A DNA stretch of 64,000 nt from Favolaschia claudopus. Its lineage: Eukaryota; Basidiomycota; Agaricomycetes; Agaricales; Mycenaceae. The number at the start of each line of letters is the position of its first letter. The stretch's first letter is position 1. The position numbers and the translations under genes were made by a program. The stretch is taken from the NCBI GenBank assembly GCA_037176885.1, contig JAWWNJ010000005.1, positions 3,100,001-3,164,000 on the forward strand, given 5' to 3'. Under the pieces are notes generated by a model. The model searched no databases, was not told where the DNA came from, and was given only the letters and a program-made list of their open reading frames with translations. This document shows positions 1 to 10,057 of this stretch, in pieces.

Positions 1-256
1 AAGGATGAAGTTCGACGGGGACGGAACGGGATGGGATGGGATGGATAGAGGAAGAGAAGGAAAGAGAAGGACAGAAGCATACCTCGGTGGTTGTAGGGGG
101 TTGAGTTTCAGGCGAGGTGGCGGCGGCTTGTTGGGGAGCGACGGCGCTCGTTGTCGTCGTAGGCTCAGTCTGCAAAATGACATCGTCAGTCGATGTTCGA
201 TTTGAACAAAGGGAAGGGGAGGCAGGACGTACGGTGTTTGTGGTAGTGGGAGACAT
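1..256 (-). CDS. 5' end of an unidentified gene, truncated by the window edge
   Basis: On the minus strand an ATG at 256-254 opens an 8-codon exon (256-233). A GTACGT donor at 232 and a TGCAG acceptor ending at 170 lead to a second exon, 169-83, of 29 codons in the same phase. A second donor (GTATGC) follows at 82, and the rest of the window (82-1) is pyrimidine-rich intron with no acceptor. The 37 visible residues are almost all Thr, Pro, Ala, Ser, Gln and Glu, a disordered N terminus that gives no clue to function. A TATAAAA box on the same strand 53-59 nt upstream of the ATG supports the start. The product is unknown; only the gene start and two splice sites are claimed. Confidence 0.5.
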   Translation of the reverse strand, partial: MSPTTTNTVRPASPSLCSNRTSTDDVILQTEPTTTTSAVAPQQAAATSPETQPPTTTEVCFCPSLSFSSSIHPIPSRSVPVELHP

Positions 257-308
257 GGTACAGTAATTGTGGGGAGGAAGATAGCTAACTAACGAATCTA
301 ACGCGGTG

Positions 309-315
309 TTTTATA
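309..315 (-). promoter_or_regulatory. TATA box of the left-edge gene
   Basis: TATAAAA reads on the minus strand at 315-309, about 55 nt upstream of the ATG at 256, a normal distance for a fungal core promoter. Confidence 0.45.
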
Positions 316-861
316 GTGTATTGAAATCGCGATTAGCCGTTCCTGGCGGCTGGCGTCATAGACTCTGAGGGCGGCGTGATATCATGATCGTCGGTGGAGC
401 GGGAAAGGAACCGGGTCTGGAGGAGCGGCGGGAGAGTTGGTGACGTCATTTTTAGGGCGTCCCGGTCCGCACTGACAGAGCCGTTTTAAAGGCCGCCCAA
501 CCAGCGAACGGAATTACGGTTGAAAAAATTGACGGCAGACAGAGAGCGAAAGGGAGTTAGTTCGATGAAAAATGTCGTTCGGAATCGGAATATAGTATTA
601 TATGTACTTACCCTGGAGCAACCCTGGAGGCTACACCTCCCTCTTCATGAGCGGCGCAACCACTTGACCGGGCTGACCCTCGCCGACGAAATCAAATTCA
701 CTGTCACCAAGCAAAAGCATTCAGGTTAGCAATTTAAGAGTTCAATTATCACCGAAAAGCCCGGGCCGAAGGCGCCAGCAGTAACCAGTTTAATCAAGCT
801 CCTCCCAGCCCCGGAAATCACACTCTCCTGATCCAACCATCACACTGTGACACCAAACGAC
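316..861. other. intergenic region, no gene seen
   Basis: This stretch lies upstream of the left-edge gene and downstream of the minus-strand gene ending at 862. Short open frames exist but show no splice structure, composition or motif suggesting coding. It probably holds the distal promoter of the left-edge gene. Confidence 0.5.
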
Positions 862-1697
862 TCAATGATCCAAGTTCCACAACAAATCAAGCCCCCTCCG
901 AAATAGGGTATTCGTCGGTGCATCGATATCGTACGCCCAGGGCTGTATAAGCTTGTGCCGTCGACGGACGAGAAGCTCTCCCGCTTTAGGTCTCTCCAGC
1001 GTTGATAGCGCTTGGTCGTCCGGTGGGAGGGTCGAAAAAACGGGCTGGATGATGCGGAGGATGCGGAGGTGGAGTACGCGGCGGCCCTTATATTCGCGGT
1101 CAGTGGAGGGTTCGAAGCGGGCGGTCGCGGAGCCTAGATTAAGGAGGAGTCATTCAACAGGTGATTGAGGTTAGGTATAGCGGAATAGCGAGAGAGATAT
1201 AGTTCAGTCATCATCACAACTCACCTGCCCAAGGAAAAAACGTCCTCCGGATCTTCCAACCGGTAGACGACTGAAACGGGGTAGGCGTGCGGCCCACAAC
1301 AATCTTATCCTCCCCAACCATAGCCAAAACAATCTCTCCCCCGAAATTCACAGGGAACTCTTGCGTGAGGCGGAACAGCGTCGAATATGGATAGATGTAC
1401 ATACTCTCTTTCCTTGAATAGATCACGACAGAGTGAGAGTTGGTCCTCCGTTACGAGGTTATCGTGGAGAAGCTGGTCCCGGATGCGGAAGTGCCCGTGG
1501 CAGGCGATTTGAGGGAGATTGAGTTGCCAGGGAACGCCGAGGGGGAGAAGGAGGTCGTGCCCGGTTTCGAAGGAGGATGGGGAAGACGAAGAGGTGAGTC
1601 GGAAGCGCACGCTGCCTTCCAAAGGGGCGGCGTTTGCCGGTCGGTGAAAGTACAAGAACCCTGATGTGCGAGGGGGGAACGGAAGACGCGCGCGCAT
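862..1697 (-). CDS. conserved hypothetical protein, three 3' exons; true 5' end unresolved
   Basis: Three minus-strand exons join in phase: 1697-1427, 1359-1225 and 1133-862 (stop TGA at 864-862), giving at least 225 residues. Introns are 67 and 91 nt; the first uses a weak GTGATC donor, chosen because it is the one that keeps phase. The first exon has the pattern RARLPFPP...GFLYF...GSVRFRLT, the second FPVNFGG followed by a GWKIRR segment, the third ends in a basic then aromatic tail. This pattern recalls a large uncharacterised agaricomycete family; no function is known to me. The frame stays open upstream of the ATG at 1697 as far as about 2006, with no further ATG, and that extension enters the inverted repeat beginning at 1961. 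The gene may therefore start at 1697, have an unseen upstream exon, or have lost its 5' end to the neighbouring element. Confidence 0.6.
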
Positions 1698-1960
1698 GTT
1701 TAGAAAATAGACGTTGACTGAGTCTGTTTCTTGGGATTTTGGTTTTGTGTTTGGTTGTCGGAAGTGGAGCTGTATGGTCAATTTTTGTGAGATGTCGAGA
1801 TGGTCGGTGGAAACGAGAGCAGTGGGATTTAATGTTGGCAATAATGGCAAAGTGGGGGCCGGCCCAGGCTTACGACGTGCAAGCGCGACCTTGGCACCGG
1901 GAGGGTCTGGCACCGTGGTAGTGGAGAACAAGCGGGGAGATGAAGACAGCTCAGGTACCA

Positions 1961-2025
1961 ACGTTTTGCTGACAAATCGACCTTCAAGGGGGGTTAATCG
2001 GGTCCGTTAAACTGAGCCTCAAGCT
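1961..2025 (+). repeat. left terminal inverted repeat of the 1961-5651 block
   Basis: First 24 bp match 5628-5651 exactly in reverse complement; similarity then decays but includes an 11-bp match at 2015-2025. Confidence 0.55.
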
Positions 2026-4547
2026 CCAGCGACGACGTCGAGTATCACATAATAAGCATTACTCCGAGGCGTCACGCTAATTTGGGACTGCACAGACGTC
2101 GGCGTCGGCGTTGTCGTCGTTGGCGGGTTGTTTGGTCATGTTAGCATCACATCAAACGCGCGCTCTTCCTCTCCCTCGTCGCACTGCTGTCGCTTCAATG
2201 GCTATCCCTCTACTGTCTGGTGCTCGGGAGCTCGCAGGCGGTCTGGGCTATCTTTCTGGCGCCGTTCTGGGTCTTTTGGGAGTGTTGGGATTGTGGTAAT
2301 ATTTGGCCGCCTGTACCGTTGTCCGCCTCCGCGTCGAATGAGGGCGAATGCAACTGGATCAAATGTCTCGCAGCAAGTTCCTGTTTGTGCACCGACCCTA
2401 CATGCGAAGTCTTGGACTGCGATCATCACCCTAGCACCTGCTGCCGTCGATTACCACCCCAGCGTGCCTTGCGCTCCCTTCGCGCTCCCGCTCGCCCTAC
2501 TTGCCCGAATCTATACCAGCACCCTCGGATACGTTGCCCCCTTCCGCCGCATGAATATCACGGCTCCAACTCGCTTCTCTTCCTCGTGCCGTTAGTTCCA
2601 CTCCCGCCGCCGTCGGTTCCCGCGCCTCGTCCAATCCTCGGCCCACAAAAGGCCGTACGCAGCACCATCACCTCTGATAATGGTGCATTCACATGGTCTG
2701 CGGTTCTTGCGACCTCTGCGTGCTTCGCCATCTCGCTTGACCAGTCCCGATCCCCCTCCCCCTCAATTCCGCCTATGCCACCCTCCTCACGCTCCACAAA
2801 GATACGAGAGGCTCACCACCACCTTCCAGAGTCTAGAACCTCCCCCCTCCGTTGTCTTTACGGCCTCCGCACGCCTCCCCGGGTTGCACCGCCGTCGTTA
2901 CCCTCCACCGACGGCGCTGCATATCTCGCCCCTTTGCGACGTCCAAGCACTGCAAAGTAACACGACTACCTTTAGACACCCCCAACCCTTGCCTGCTGTT
3001 CTATTTGAAGCCGTTGCGCGCCTCCCCACCTCGCAGCACGAGTTTCGCCCCGCTGCCGTCAATTCTGCGCACTGCGTCTGCCTCTCTGCGCTGCAAACAT
3101 AAAAAACAGCCCCACCGCCTTCCTGTGTGCCGCCCCTTTACCCCACGGTCCTCGGCCGCTGCCGCACGCTTCGTGGGCTCGCACTATCGATTCCACCCGC
3201 CCTCACTGGTCTTTCTGCCCCGCTCTCTGCTCGCCTCGCAACGATATGCGCATCATCGATGCCTCCTGGACCACCACACCCTCGACCTCCATATTCTTGT
3301 CCATTCTGCGCATTCTATTGGCATGTAACTGAGTCTGCGCCGCCGTGGGCGTCGCTATTATTGTCCCCCGCCTGCTCCCTTCGCTTCCATCGTTCCCCAC
3401 CATCCTCTCTGCAGGTTCCTCTACGACGCTACCATCATTGCTGTCGAAATTTGTGCTCAACGTCTTCAAATACGCCACCGCCGTCGTTAAATCCACCACC
3501 GTCGTCGCCGTGATTTATCGTCGATTACCTTCTCGTGTAGTATGGATGAGCATATAAATTACTTCATTGTCATTTTTGTGGCATATTGCATCGAAACAAA
3601 TTGTTGTTCTACCATGGTAAAGTCGGGCTTCCGTCGTTTGGGCCTTGTTTGTTGTTACTTCTGTTGCTTATTGTAAAGAAAGAAATAGGTTAATTGTTGT
3701 GCTAGTTAACTTTTGTATGTTGCAAGGTCATCGTACGCAATTCTGTAAGGTTTGCGGCAGATAACCATATTTTAGGTGGTTTTCAACGCAACTTAGTATT
3801 AGGCACCTAGTTTACACTAAGATCTAGAGTGAACTTCAGGGTATTTTGTGCACCCGAGCTATAAAACAGGAATCATACCTATATTTTGATATAGAAAGTT
3901 TCGGGGATGTCGCTGGAACAAATTTCGATGATTTTGGCGGGATTTCCCTGAGAAAGGAGAAGACGGTAAGGAAAATGGGAGACGACGAGATTTATTCGTC
4001 TCACCATTGGCTGGCTTTAAAGCGGCATTTTACGTCTGTGATTGTCGGCGCGACAATGCCGTGGGTGTTAAGACGGCTTAAACGCGGCGGGACGTCGGGT
4101 CGGCCATGCCGTCACAAACCCCGCCCTTCTCAGGCTTCTTGGTTGACTCTCGGGGCGCTCTCAACCTAGGCTGTTCACGCAAACTTACATCCTAGTTAAA
4201 CTCACCACCGGCGTCCTCGGTTACCCCCGCATTGTGTTGACTGACTGGAAGAAAAGCCATCACCGCCGTCGCCGACAGTTCTGAACCCGAGCCACTGCTT
4301 CTTTTTGCACAGTTTAGGTCTCGAGATCAACACGGTCATCTGCCAGTTTACTCATTGCCTCCATAGGAGCTTTCGCGGTTAATTTCTTATGAGAAACGGT
4401 TTGTTTTTGCGCAGAAATTCGATTTATTCAGTCTCTGGTGTCCATTCTCTGTCCATGCACAACGATGTCACCTCTGACCTTGCTCCCGCCCAACGACATC
4501 ACGACTCGTCACCCCCAATGCCGCTGTCATCACTTTCAACACCGTCG

Positions 4548-4639
4548 CTTCCACCGCCGTCGCTTCGCTTCCACCGCCGTCGTCGCTTCCACCGCCGTCG
4601 TCGCTTCCACCGCCGTCGTCGCTTCCACCGCCGTCGTCG
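4548..4639 (+). repeat. 18-bp tandem repeat
   Basis: Four exact copies of CTTCCACCGCCGTCGTCG run from 4568 to 4639, preceded by a shortened copy from 4548. The unit is a multiple of three and would encode Ser-Thr-Ala-Val-Val-Ala or Phe-His-Arg repeats, but nothing around it looks like a gene. Confidence 0.8.
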
Positions 4640-5584
4640 CAACCCCATGATGTCCAGACCAGGATTATCTCTGACAAGATGTTACTTCTCGACTTCAAGC
4701 CCCCGTCAACAGTTGGAGGGCCGCTTCCGTCGTTTCCATTAGTGACGATGGCGGCGGTGCTGACGACGGCAATGGTGAAGACTTGCGGGTGGGTACCGGC
4801 GAACGAAACATATCCGGCTTGAACGGGGTATAGCACAGGGACCGCTCGAGAGGGGCATACCGGAGCTGAAGTGGGGATGCCAGCAACGGCGGCGGCGGCG
4901 GGTGGAATAGGTGGGATGGAGGAGGTGGAGGTATACGAAACAGGAATTTTGATTGAGTTGACAGAGGTGAAATGGAAAGCTCTTCTGTAGGATGACGGAT
5001 GGTTTTCGCTATAATGTCAACGGAGGCGACAGCGACGGCGACGACGGCCGACGGCGCAAGATCACCTGGTGCACCATTTCAAGCATATTGTTAAGGCCTT
5101 CGAGGACGAAAAATTCGAAGTGGATGAGGTTGGAGGCTTTGGGAGGAGGCGGAAAGTTCGACGGCGACCGTCGACGGTGGCGCAGAATGTCGCCGCATTG
5201 TCGCGGTAACGAAGCGGAAGCGGTACTGCATGCACTTGGAAGGATGGTGGGTGATTGCAAGGCCGCAGATGAGCCGAGTTGAGAGGAATCCAAGGAGGAA
5301 TGTGGATATGCGAGGCAACGTCGACGTTGGCGCTGTTGACAGAGATCGCGCAGATCAATGACAAACAAGATCTAAAGAATGCGCCGGAAACGGCACGTAC
5401 CGGCACCCATCGAACTTTGATTAAACACCGAACGTTACCGAACACCAACACCGTTGGATTGGCCAACGGCGACGATACCGACGACGACGCCCACCCGCCA
5501 CCAACCCGCCGCAACAACAGCGGTCCCAATTAGGCTAAATGCGTTGAGGACGTAAATATTAGGTGATTCCGACGCCGGTGGCCT

Positions 5585-5651
5585 GAGCTTGAGGCAGGGT
5601 TTTAGGTACCCTCAGAACCCGACCTTCAAGGTCGATTTGTCAGCAAAACGT
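5585..5651 (-). repeat. right terminal inverted repeat of the 1961-5651 block
   Basis: Reverse-complement partner of 1961-2025; exact over 5628-5651 and again over 5585-5595. Confidence 0.55.
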
Positions 5652-6482
5652 AGGTCCCCCAGGTGGATGAAGAGCACAATGTGAAGTGGAGGGATCTAGT
5701 CAAAGTCTGTGCCACTGAACATCTTGAACAGAGCCACATTGCCGTCGAGCCTCGTTCGACGTCGTGGTGTGAAGGAAAGCTAAAAGGAATGGATTGACCA
5801 TCAGTTACGTTTGATCTAAGTTGTCACTTGTGACCTCCTTCCTTGCTTTTGGGCCACCACCTGCTTGCCATTGGTACAAGCGCGAGTTGAATATCTGGTC
5901 GACACTCTACGGTAGTATTTGCAAACTACTGGCTATCCATGCCTTCTTTACTAGCTTTCGTCCGCCCGCCTGGCTCCGCTATCTCGCGATGATTTTAGTC
6001 AGGTTCAACTCAGTTCAAGTCAGCTTCACAAGGTAAGGATACTCTCGGATTACATGCCTGCAATTGGTTAAGCACGGGAAGCTTGAACTATCGACTCAAA
6101 TGGACGACACGTTGCTCTGATATCAGATTCTCAGCTCGACGAGGGAGCTCTATTTCAGGAAAGCTATTCTACCGATTTTCGCAAGCGTCCTCTGACACAC
6201 TTTCGTTTTCTCTATCCAGATGCGCGGCGGCACGGTTTGTTCTAACATAGATAATCCCAACACTAATCGCTGCTCACCATTTAATGCACTGCACTCTATG
6301 GTTATTTCCATCTTGCTCAGCGTCGACAAATTCCATCTATGTATAGCTCACCTCAATTCCTACGATCCCCACCGACGTCGTCAGACCCTGCGCCATTTCT
6401 TTCGCACGAGCGAACTCTTACTTATTTAAATACACTCCATCTTCTTCCCCCCTCTCTCCCATACAACATTCATCTCTTCACC
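5652..6482 (+). promoter_or_regulatory. intergenic region and promoter of the metallo-beta-lactamase-fold gene
   Basis: No gene is supported here. A TATTTAAATA element at about 6424-6432 lies 51-59 nt before the ATG at 6483 and is followed by a pyrimidine-rich leader, a typical fungal core promoter arrangement. The rest shows nothing recognisable. Confidence 0.45.
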
Positions 6483-7599
6483 ATGACATCCCCCTCTCGT
6501 TCTCACCCCCTCCCCAAACCATCCGGCCCAAACCAACCCTACATGCACATCTCCGCCCTCCAAGCAGGCTTCGTCGCCATTCCCAACGACGTCGTCATCC
6601 AAGGCAGCACGCCGACATATCAGAATTGTCCCTCACTCGCATTCTACCTGCGCCACTCGCACCGGCCCAACCGCGACATGATATTCGACCTGGGTTTGCG
6701 AAAAAATTGGGAGTCGTACCCACCGGAGGCGCAGAGGAATTTTCAGCCCGGTGCGATGTTCCCTTGTACAGTGCCGCAGGACGTGGCGGAGTCTTGTAGG
6801 GAGGGCGGGGTCGATCCTGGGGAGGTGGAATGCGTTGTGATCAGTCATTTGCATTTCGACCAGTGAGTTTTCTAGTTTTTCTTTCGTTTATTTGTTTATT
6901 CGTTCGTCCTTTGCATATCGACTGATTCAAATTTTACTGCTTGAAGCATCGGCGACTGCTCGCCCTTCACGAAAGCTACCTTCATCCTCGGTGGTGAAGC
7001 AAAGGCGTCTTTGGACGATGGCTACCCTGAGAATCCGCATTCCGCTATTCTCGCCGCATCGACGCCTAGAGATCGAACGAGGTTCTTGAATAAGGAAGAC
7101 TTCAATACGGCGATCGGACCGTTCCCGCGCGCGCATGATTTGTTTCAGGACGGGAGTGTATATGTTATTGATACGCCAGGTGCGTCTCATTCATTCATTC
7201 ATTCAGCATTCCCTCTAGTATCAGCCCTTCAAATATTCGAATTTATCGCTGATCAATTCCCTCCTTGCAGGCCACTCCACAGGGCACCTAACCCTCCTCG
7301 CACGCACCTCCCCCACCGGCGCCTGGCTCTTCCTCGGCGCGGACGTCGCGCACGATACCCGCCTTTTAACCGACCCTCAGAGTCAAACGCGCATCGCTAC
7401 GACGAGGGAGAATGGAGAGTCGTTTTGTGTGCATCGGGATGCGGTGGAGGCGGAGGTTGATTTGGGTAGGGTGAGGAGGTTGTTATTGGAAGAGGATGGG
7501 GATGGGAGGGTGGAGGCGATTATTGCGCATGATTGGAAGTGGTGTGAGGAGAATTTGGGGAGGGCGTTTTTGCCGGGGAGGATTGTGCCGAGGGATTAG
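6483..7599 (+). CDS. metallo-beta-lactamase-fold hydrolase
   Basis: Three exons, 6483-6862, 6947-7179 and 7271-7599, join in phase to encode 313 residues. The metal-binding signature HLHFDH (about residues 122-127) is split by intron 1 inside its last His codon and is followed by IGD, as is usual in this fold. A second metal-ligand segment, GHSTGH (about 205-210), begins exon 3, with a downstream GADVAHD and a C-terminal AHDWKW supplying further ligands. These place it in the metallo-beta-lactamase superfamily, with the lactonase/glyoxalase-II-like layout of quorum-quenching AHL-lactonase relatives; the real substrate cannot be told from sequence. There is no signal peptide, so a cytosolic enzyme is likely. 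The ATG at 6483 was preferred over an upstream frame because it follows CACC and lies just downstream of a TATA-like element. It converges with the cupin gene ending at 7707. Confidence 0.85.
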
Positions 7600-7706
7600 A
7601 AGTTAGAGGGAGGAGGAGTTAATGTATGACAGATGGATAGTTGAATACGAAAGTTATGAATTGAATTTGTTTGTTCAATTATATTGCGACTAGCTTTATC
7701 GTTGTG

Positions 7707-8452
7707 TTATTTCGCCTCACGCCACTCCTCCTTCAGCTCCTGGCCGTTCACTTTCACCGGATGCGCGCCTACCATGCCGTCAAGTTGAGTTGATCGAAGT
7801 AAATAGAGAAAGCATAGAAACAACTGACCAAGCCCAACGAAATACATCCTCCCCCACTCAGACGTCTCATTCCTCCAGCAATGCATCCCCCCGCGCTGAA
7901 CAACCGTATCTCCCTCGGTCAACGTGACGCGCGAGCCGTCTTCCATCTCGAGGACGATAGTGCCTTTCGCGACGATTCCGTAGTCGAGGGAGATCGTGCG
8001 GTGCATCGGCTGGATCAGGACAAAGCATTCTCAGATTTACACTGAAGTTGAATCGTCGAAACATATATTTAACTCACAGAAACCGACCCCGGCGCGAACT
8101 CAAACGCCCTGAACGTCGACCCTCCAGGGCTAATCAACTCCGGATGCTCCGCGATCTCATCCACCCATCCATTCTTCTCCTCCTCACTAGTACTCTCCTT
8201 CTCTTTCTTGTTCTCGTTCTCAATATGTATATTTAGCTCCGCGTCATTCACAGCCGGCACGCCCGCCGTGTAATACAAGTCGAATTTCGCGTTGACGCTT
8301 TCGGGCGACCAGAGGGTGGGGGGTTGGGTGGTGTCGGCGAGGATGAGGGATTTGCCGGTGGAGGGGTTGTGCCCGGTGACGATGCGGCGGACGTTTGGGA
8401 GGGGGGAGGTAGGAGGCGTGGGGGTGGGGGTGGCGGTGGTGGACATGGACAT
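7707..8452 (-). CDS. small cupin-domain protein
   Basis: Minus-strand exons 8452-8078, 8009-7829 and 7768-7707 join in phase to give 205 residues. The C-terminal half has the conserved cupin pattern: GGSTFRAFEFAPGS, then MHRT...DYGIVAKGTIVLEMEDG, then GDTVVQRGGMHCWRN, which supplies the two beta-barrel motifs and their metal-ligand positions. The N-terminal half starts with a Thr/Pro-rich stretch, contains TGHNPSTGKS, and has an acidic/lysine-rich insert. Single-domain cupins of this type are common in ascomycetes and basidiomycetes next to small metabolic genes and may act as isomerases or binding proteins; no reaction can be assigned. Its 3' end is 107 bp from the convergent metallo-beta-lactamase-fold gene, so the pair may share a terminator region, but co-function is not shown. 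Confidence 0.8.
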
Positions 8453-8854
8453 GGTGGGAGGAGAGGAGAGGAGAGGGTGAGGGACGCGTAAGCGTTGCCA
8501 AATAAATAAATAAATCGATATGTGACGCGTTCGAGACGCGTCATCATTGATAATCTCAATTGTCTACGAAAGCAGGGAGAGGCGAGAGGTAGCAATTGAA
8601 GTTGCATTATCGAGACAGAGACAAAATTATCATAATCATACAACGCGATAGTCTCTCTAGACAGACGCTTTATTGTTTCTAGCTCGTACCTCGCTCAATA
8701 AAACAACGCGATGACTTGAGAAACAGCTGATGTGAAAATCTTAAGAATAACAATGAACCCAACATTTAGGTGAAATGCAGGGGCTCTGACTCGGAATTTA
8801 GCACCCAGAATAAAAGCAAATCGACAGCGATAGCAAACTCACCAAGCAGTCAAG
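8453..8854. other. intergenic region
   Basis: Upstream flank of the cupin gene and 3' flank of the gene ending at 8855. AATAAATAAATAAAT at about 8501-8515 lies 50-60 nt upstream of the cupin ATG and on the minus strand could act as an AT-rich promoter element. No other gene seen. Confidence 0.4.
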
Positions 8855-9453
8855 CTACGCCCACATCGGATAATAACAAGCCGCATCGTCGTAAGCGTAA
8901 GGAAAATTGGATTTCCCTCGATGACCGCCGCTGCTCAGCGTTTCCAGAACACGCAAGTGACCTTTGAGCTCCATCGAGGGTAAAGCGCCTGCAGAGAACT
9001 TGCGTCGCTGAAGGGCTCGAACATCCGCAAGGGCGTAATATTGCTTGATAGACCAAGGGCAGGCTTCGTAGCGGAGCGTCTCCATGTCCCGCTCGCTGAG
9101 CCCGAAGACTCTTTTCGCGTCGGTTTTGAAGGTGACCTATATGTGATACGAGGGTCACAATTAGCAAGCAGATCGAAGGAAAGAGCGTAAACGAAAGAAT
9201 GCGAACTCACGAGTGTCCCTGCACTATGCTTGAATGACGAGCTTTGTTGGAATGGCGGGGGGAGAGAGGCCTCCCATTCCGTGCGCTTCTCCCTCAGCAC
9301 CTTGTTCGCGGCGCGTTGAGCTTTTGCCTCCTCTTTCTCTTCGGCGGTGAGCACCTTCTTCGGGGGGCGTGCTTTCGGGAGCTTCGGGATGGGAGAGTCC
9401 TCCATGCAGCCGTAGGCGCTGAATTTGCGAGAACGAGAACGATAGGCGGGCAT
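8855..9453 (-). CDS. small basic protein, weakly XPA C-terminal-like
   Basis: Two minus-strand exons, 9453-9211 (81 codons) and 9136-8855 (94 codons with stop TAG), join in phase across a 74-nt intron for a 174-residue protein. The N-terminal third is rich in Lys, Arg, Glu and Ala (a charged helix around residues 30-60). The second exon starts VTFKTDAKRVFGLSERDMETL and continues into an aromatic segment and a basic helix. This TDAK...L...D pattern resembles the short C-terminal DNA-binding segment of XPA-like repair proteins, which also occurs in small agaricomycete proteins of unknown role. There is no zinc-ribbon in front of it, so a bona fide XPA is excluded. I treat the resemblance as weak. 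Confidence 0.55.
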
Positions 9454-9664
9454 AGTCCTAGAGTCGTGGGTGTTTGTAGGGGAGAGTGAATGGGAGTTAG
9501 AAGGGCGACCCAGGTTGCTCTAAAAACGAGAGTCGACGCAGTTATTTATGCAGGAGGAATCAAAGCGGGGTGAGTGGCGTCGTGCGCTTGGGTTCTTCCA
9601 GATTTTGTATGCGTTGATTCAATGCTTTGATACTGAGTTAGCAGAAACGCTTTAGGCTCAATGC
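9454..9664. other. promoter flank of the 8855-9453 gene
   Basis: Short upstream flank between the ATG at 9453 and the copia insertion at 9670; nothing further seen. Confidence 0.35.
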
Positions 9665-9669
9665 AATAG

Positions 9670-9891
9670 TATTGTCATATTATCACATTCCATTCTATCC
9701 TGTACATTATATTACTGATACATTCCTATCCTACATTTCCCTATCTTCCTACTCCCGAGACCTGACTCCATTACATATCTCATTCCCCTTTGTCTCATCT
9801 ATCTACATGTATAAAAGCTCTAGCTAGCTCACCTCAATATTATCATCTTATCCTGTTCACTTCCATCGCACTCCGCGCTCAGTTCACAAAA
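9670..9891 (+). repeat. 5' LTR of the copia element
   Basis: 222 bp, starting TATTGTC and ending CACAAAA, identical by eye to 14274-14495. Contains a TATAAAAG box at about 9810-9817 that would drive the genomic RNA. Confidence 0.92.
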
Positions 9892-9904
9892 GGTTATGGG
9901 CCCC
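9892..9904 (+). other. primer-binding site matching an internal part of initiator tRNA-Met
   Basis: GGTTATGGGCCCC follows the LTR immediately. Its reverse complement, GGGGCCCATAACC, matches the anticodon stem-loop of eukaryotic initiator tRNA-Met (GGGCCCAUAACC) rather than a tRNA 3' CCA end. This is the arrangement known for Drosophila copia, which is primed by a 5' half of initiator tRNA. Confidence 0.7.
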
Positions 9905-10057
9905 GGCCGTAACTGATTCTCCCGAACATTCGCACGTCTATCTACCCCGTTCCGATCACTGATCACGATCGACAAAGCCTTACTCGCTCAAACAAGTTTA
10001 TTTTAGCGACGCACACTACAAAGCCTATCGCTACCTCTTTGCATACACTTGCACATT

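Larger units (their letters stand above)
1961..5651. mobile_element. 3.7 kb block bounded by imperfect inverted repeats; possible degraded DNA transposon
   Basis: Positions 1961-1984 are an exact inverted match of 5628-5651 (24 bp). Further co-linear inverted matches follow, for instance 2015-2025 against 5585-5595, so similarity extends at least 65 bp inward and fades. Inside there is no recognisable transposase; the interior is GC- and pyrimidine-rich with many CCGCCGTCG-like tracts and only short frames. No clean target-site duplication is visible. It may be a very old non-autonomous DNA transposon, or an inverted duplication of a short sequence. No host gene is supported between 2026 and 5584. 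Confidence 0.4.

Noticed and set aside
2128..3560. Long overlapping plus-strand frames rich in Pro, Ser and Arg
   Set aside because: They overlap in all frames, have no consistent splice structure, and arise from CCGCCGTCG-like low-complexity DNA inside the inverted-repeat block.
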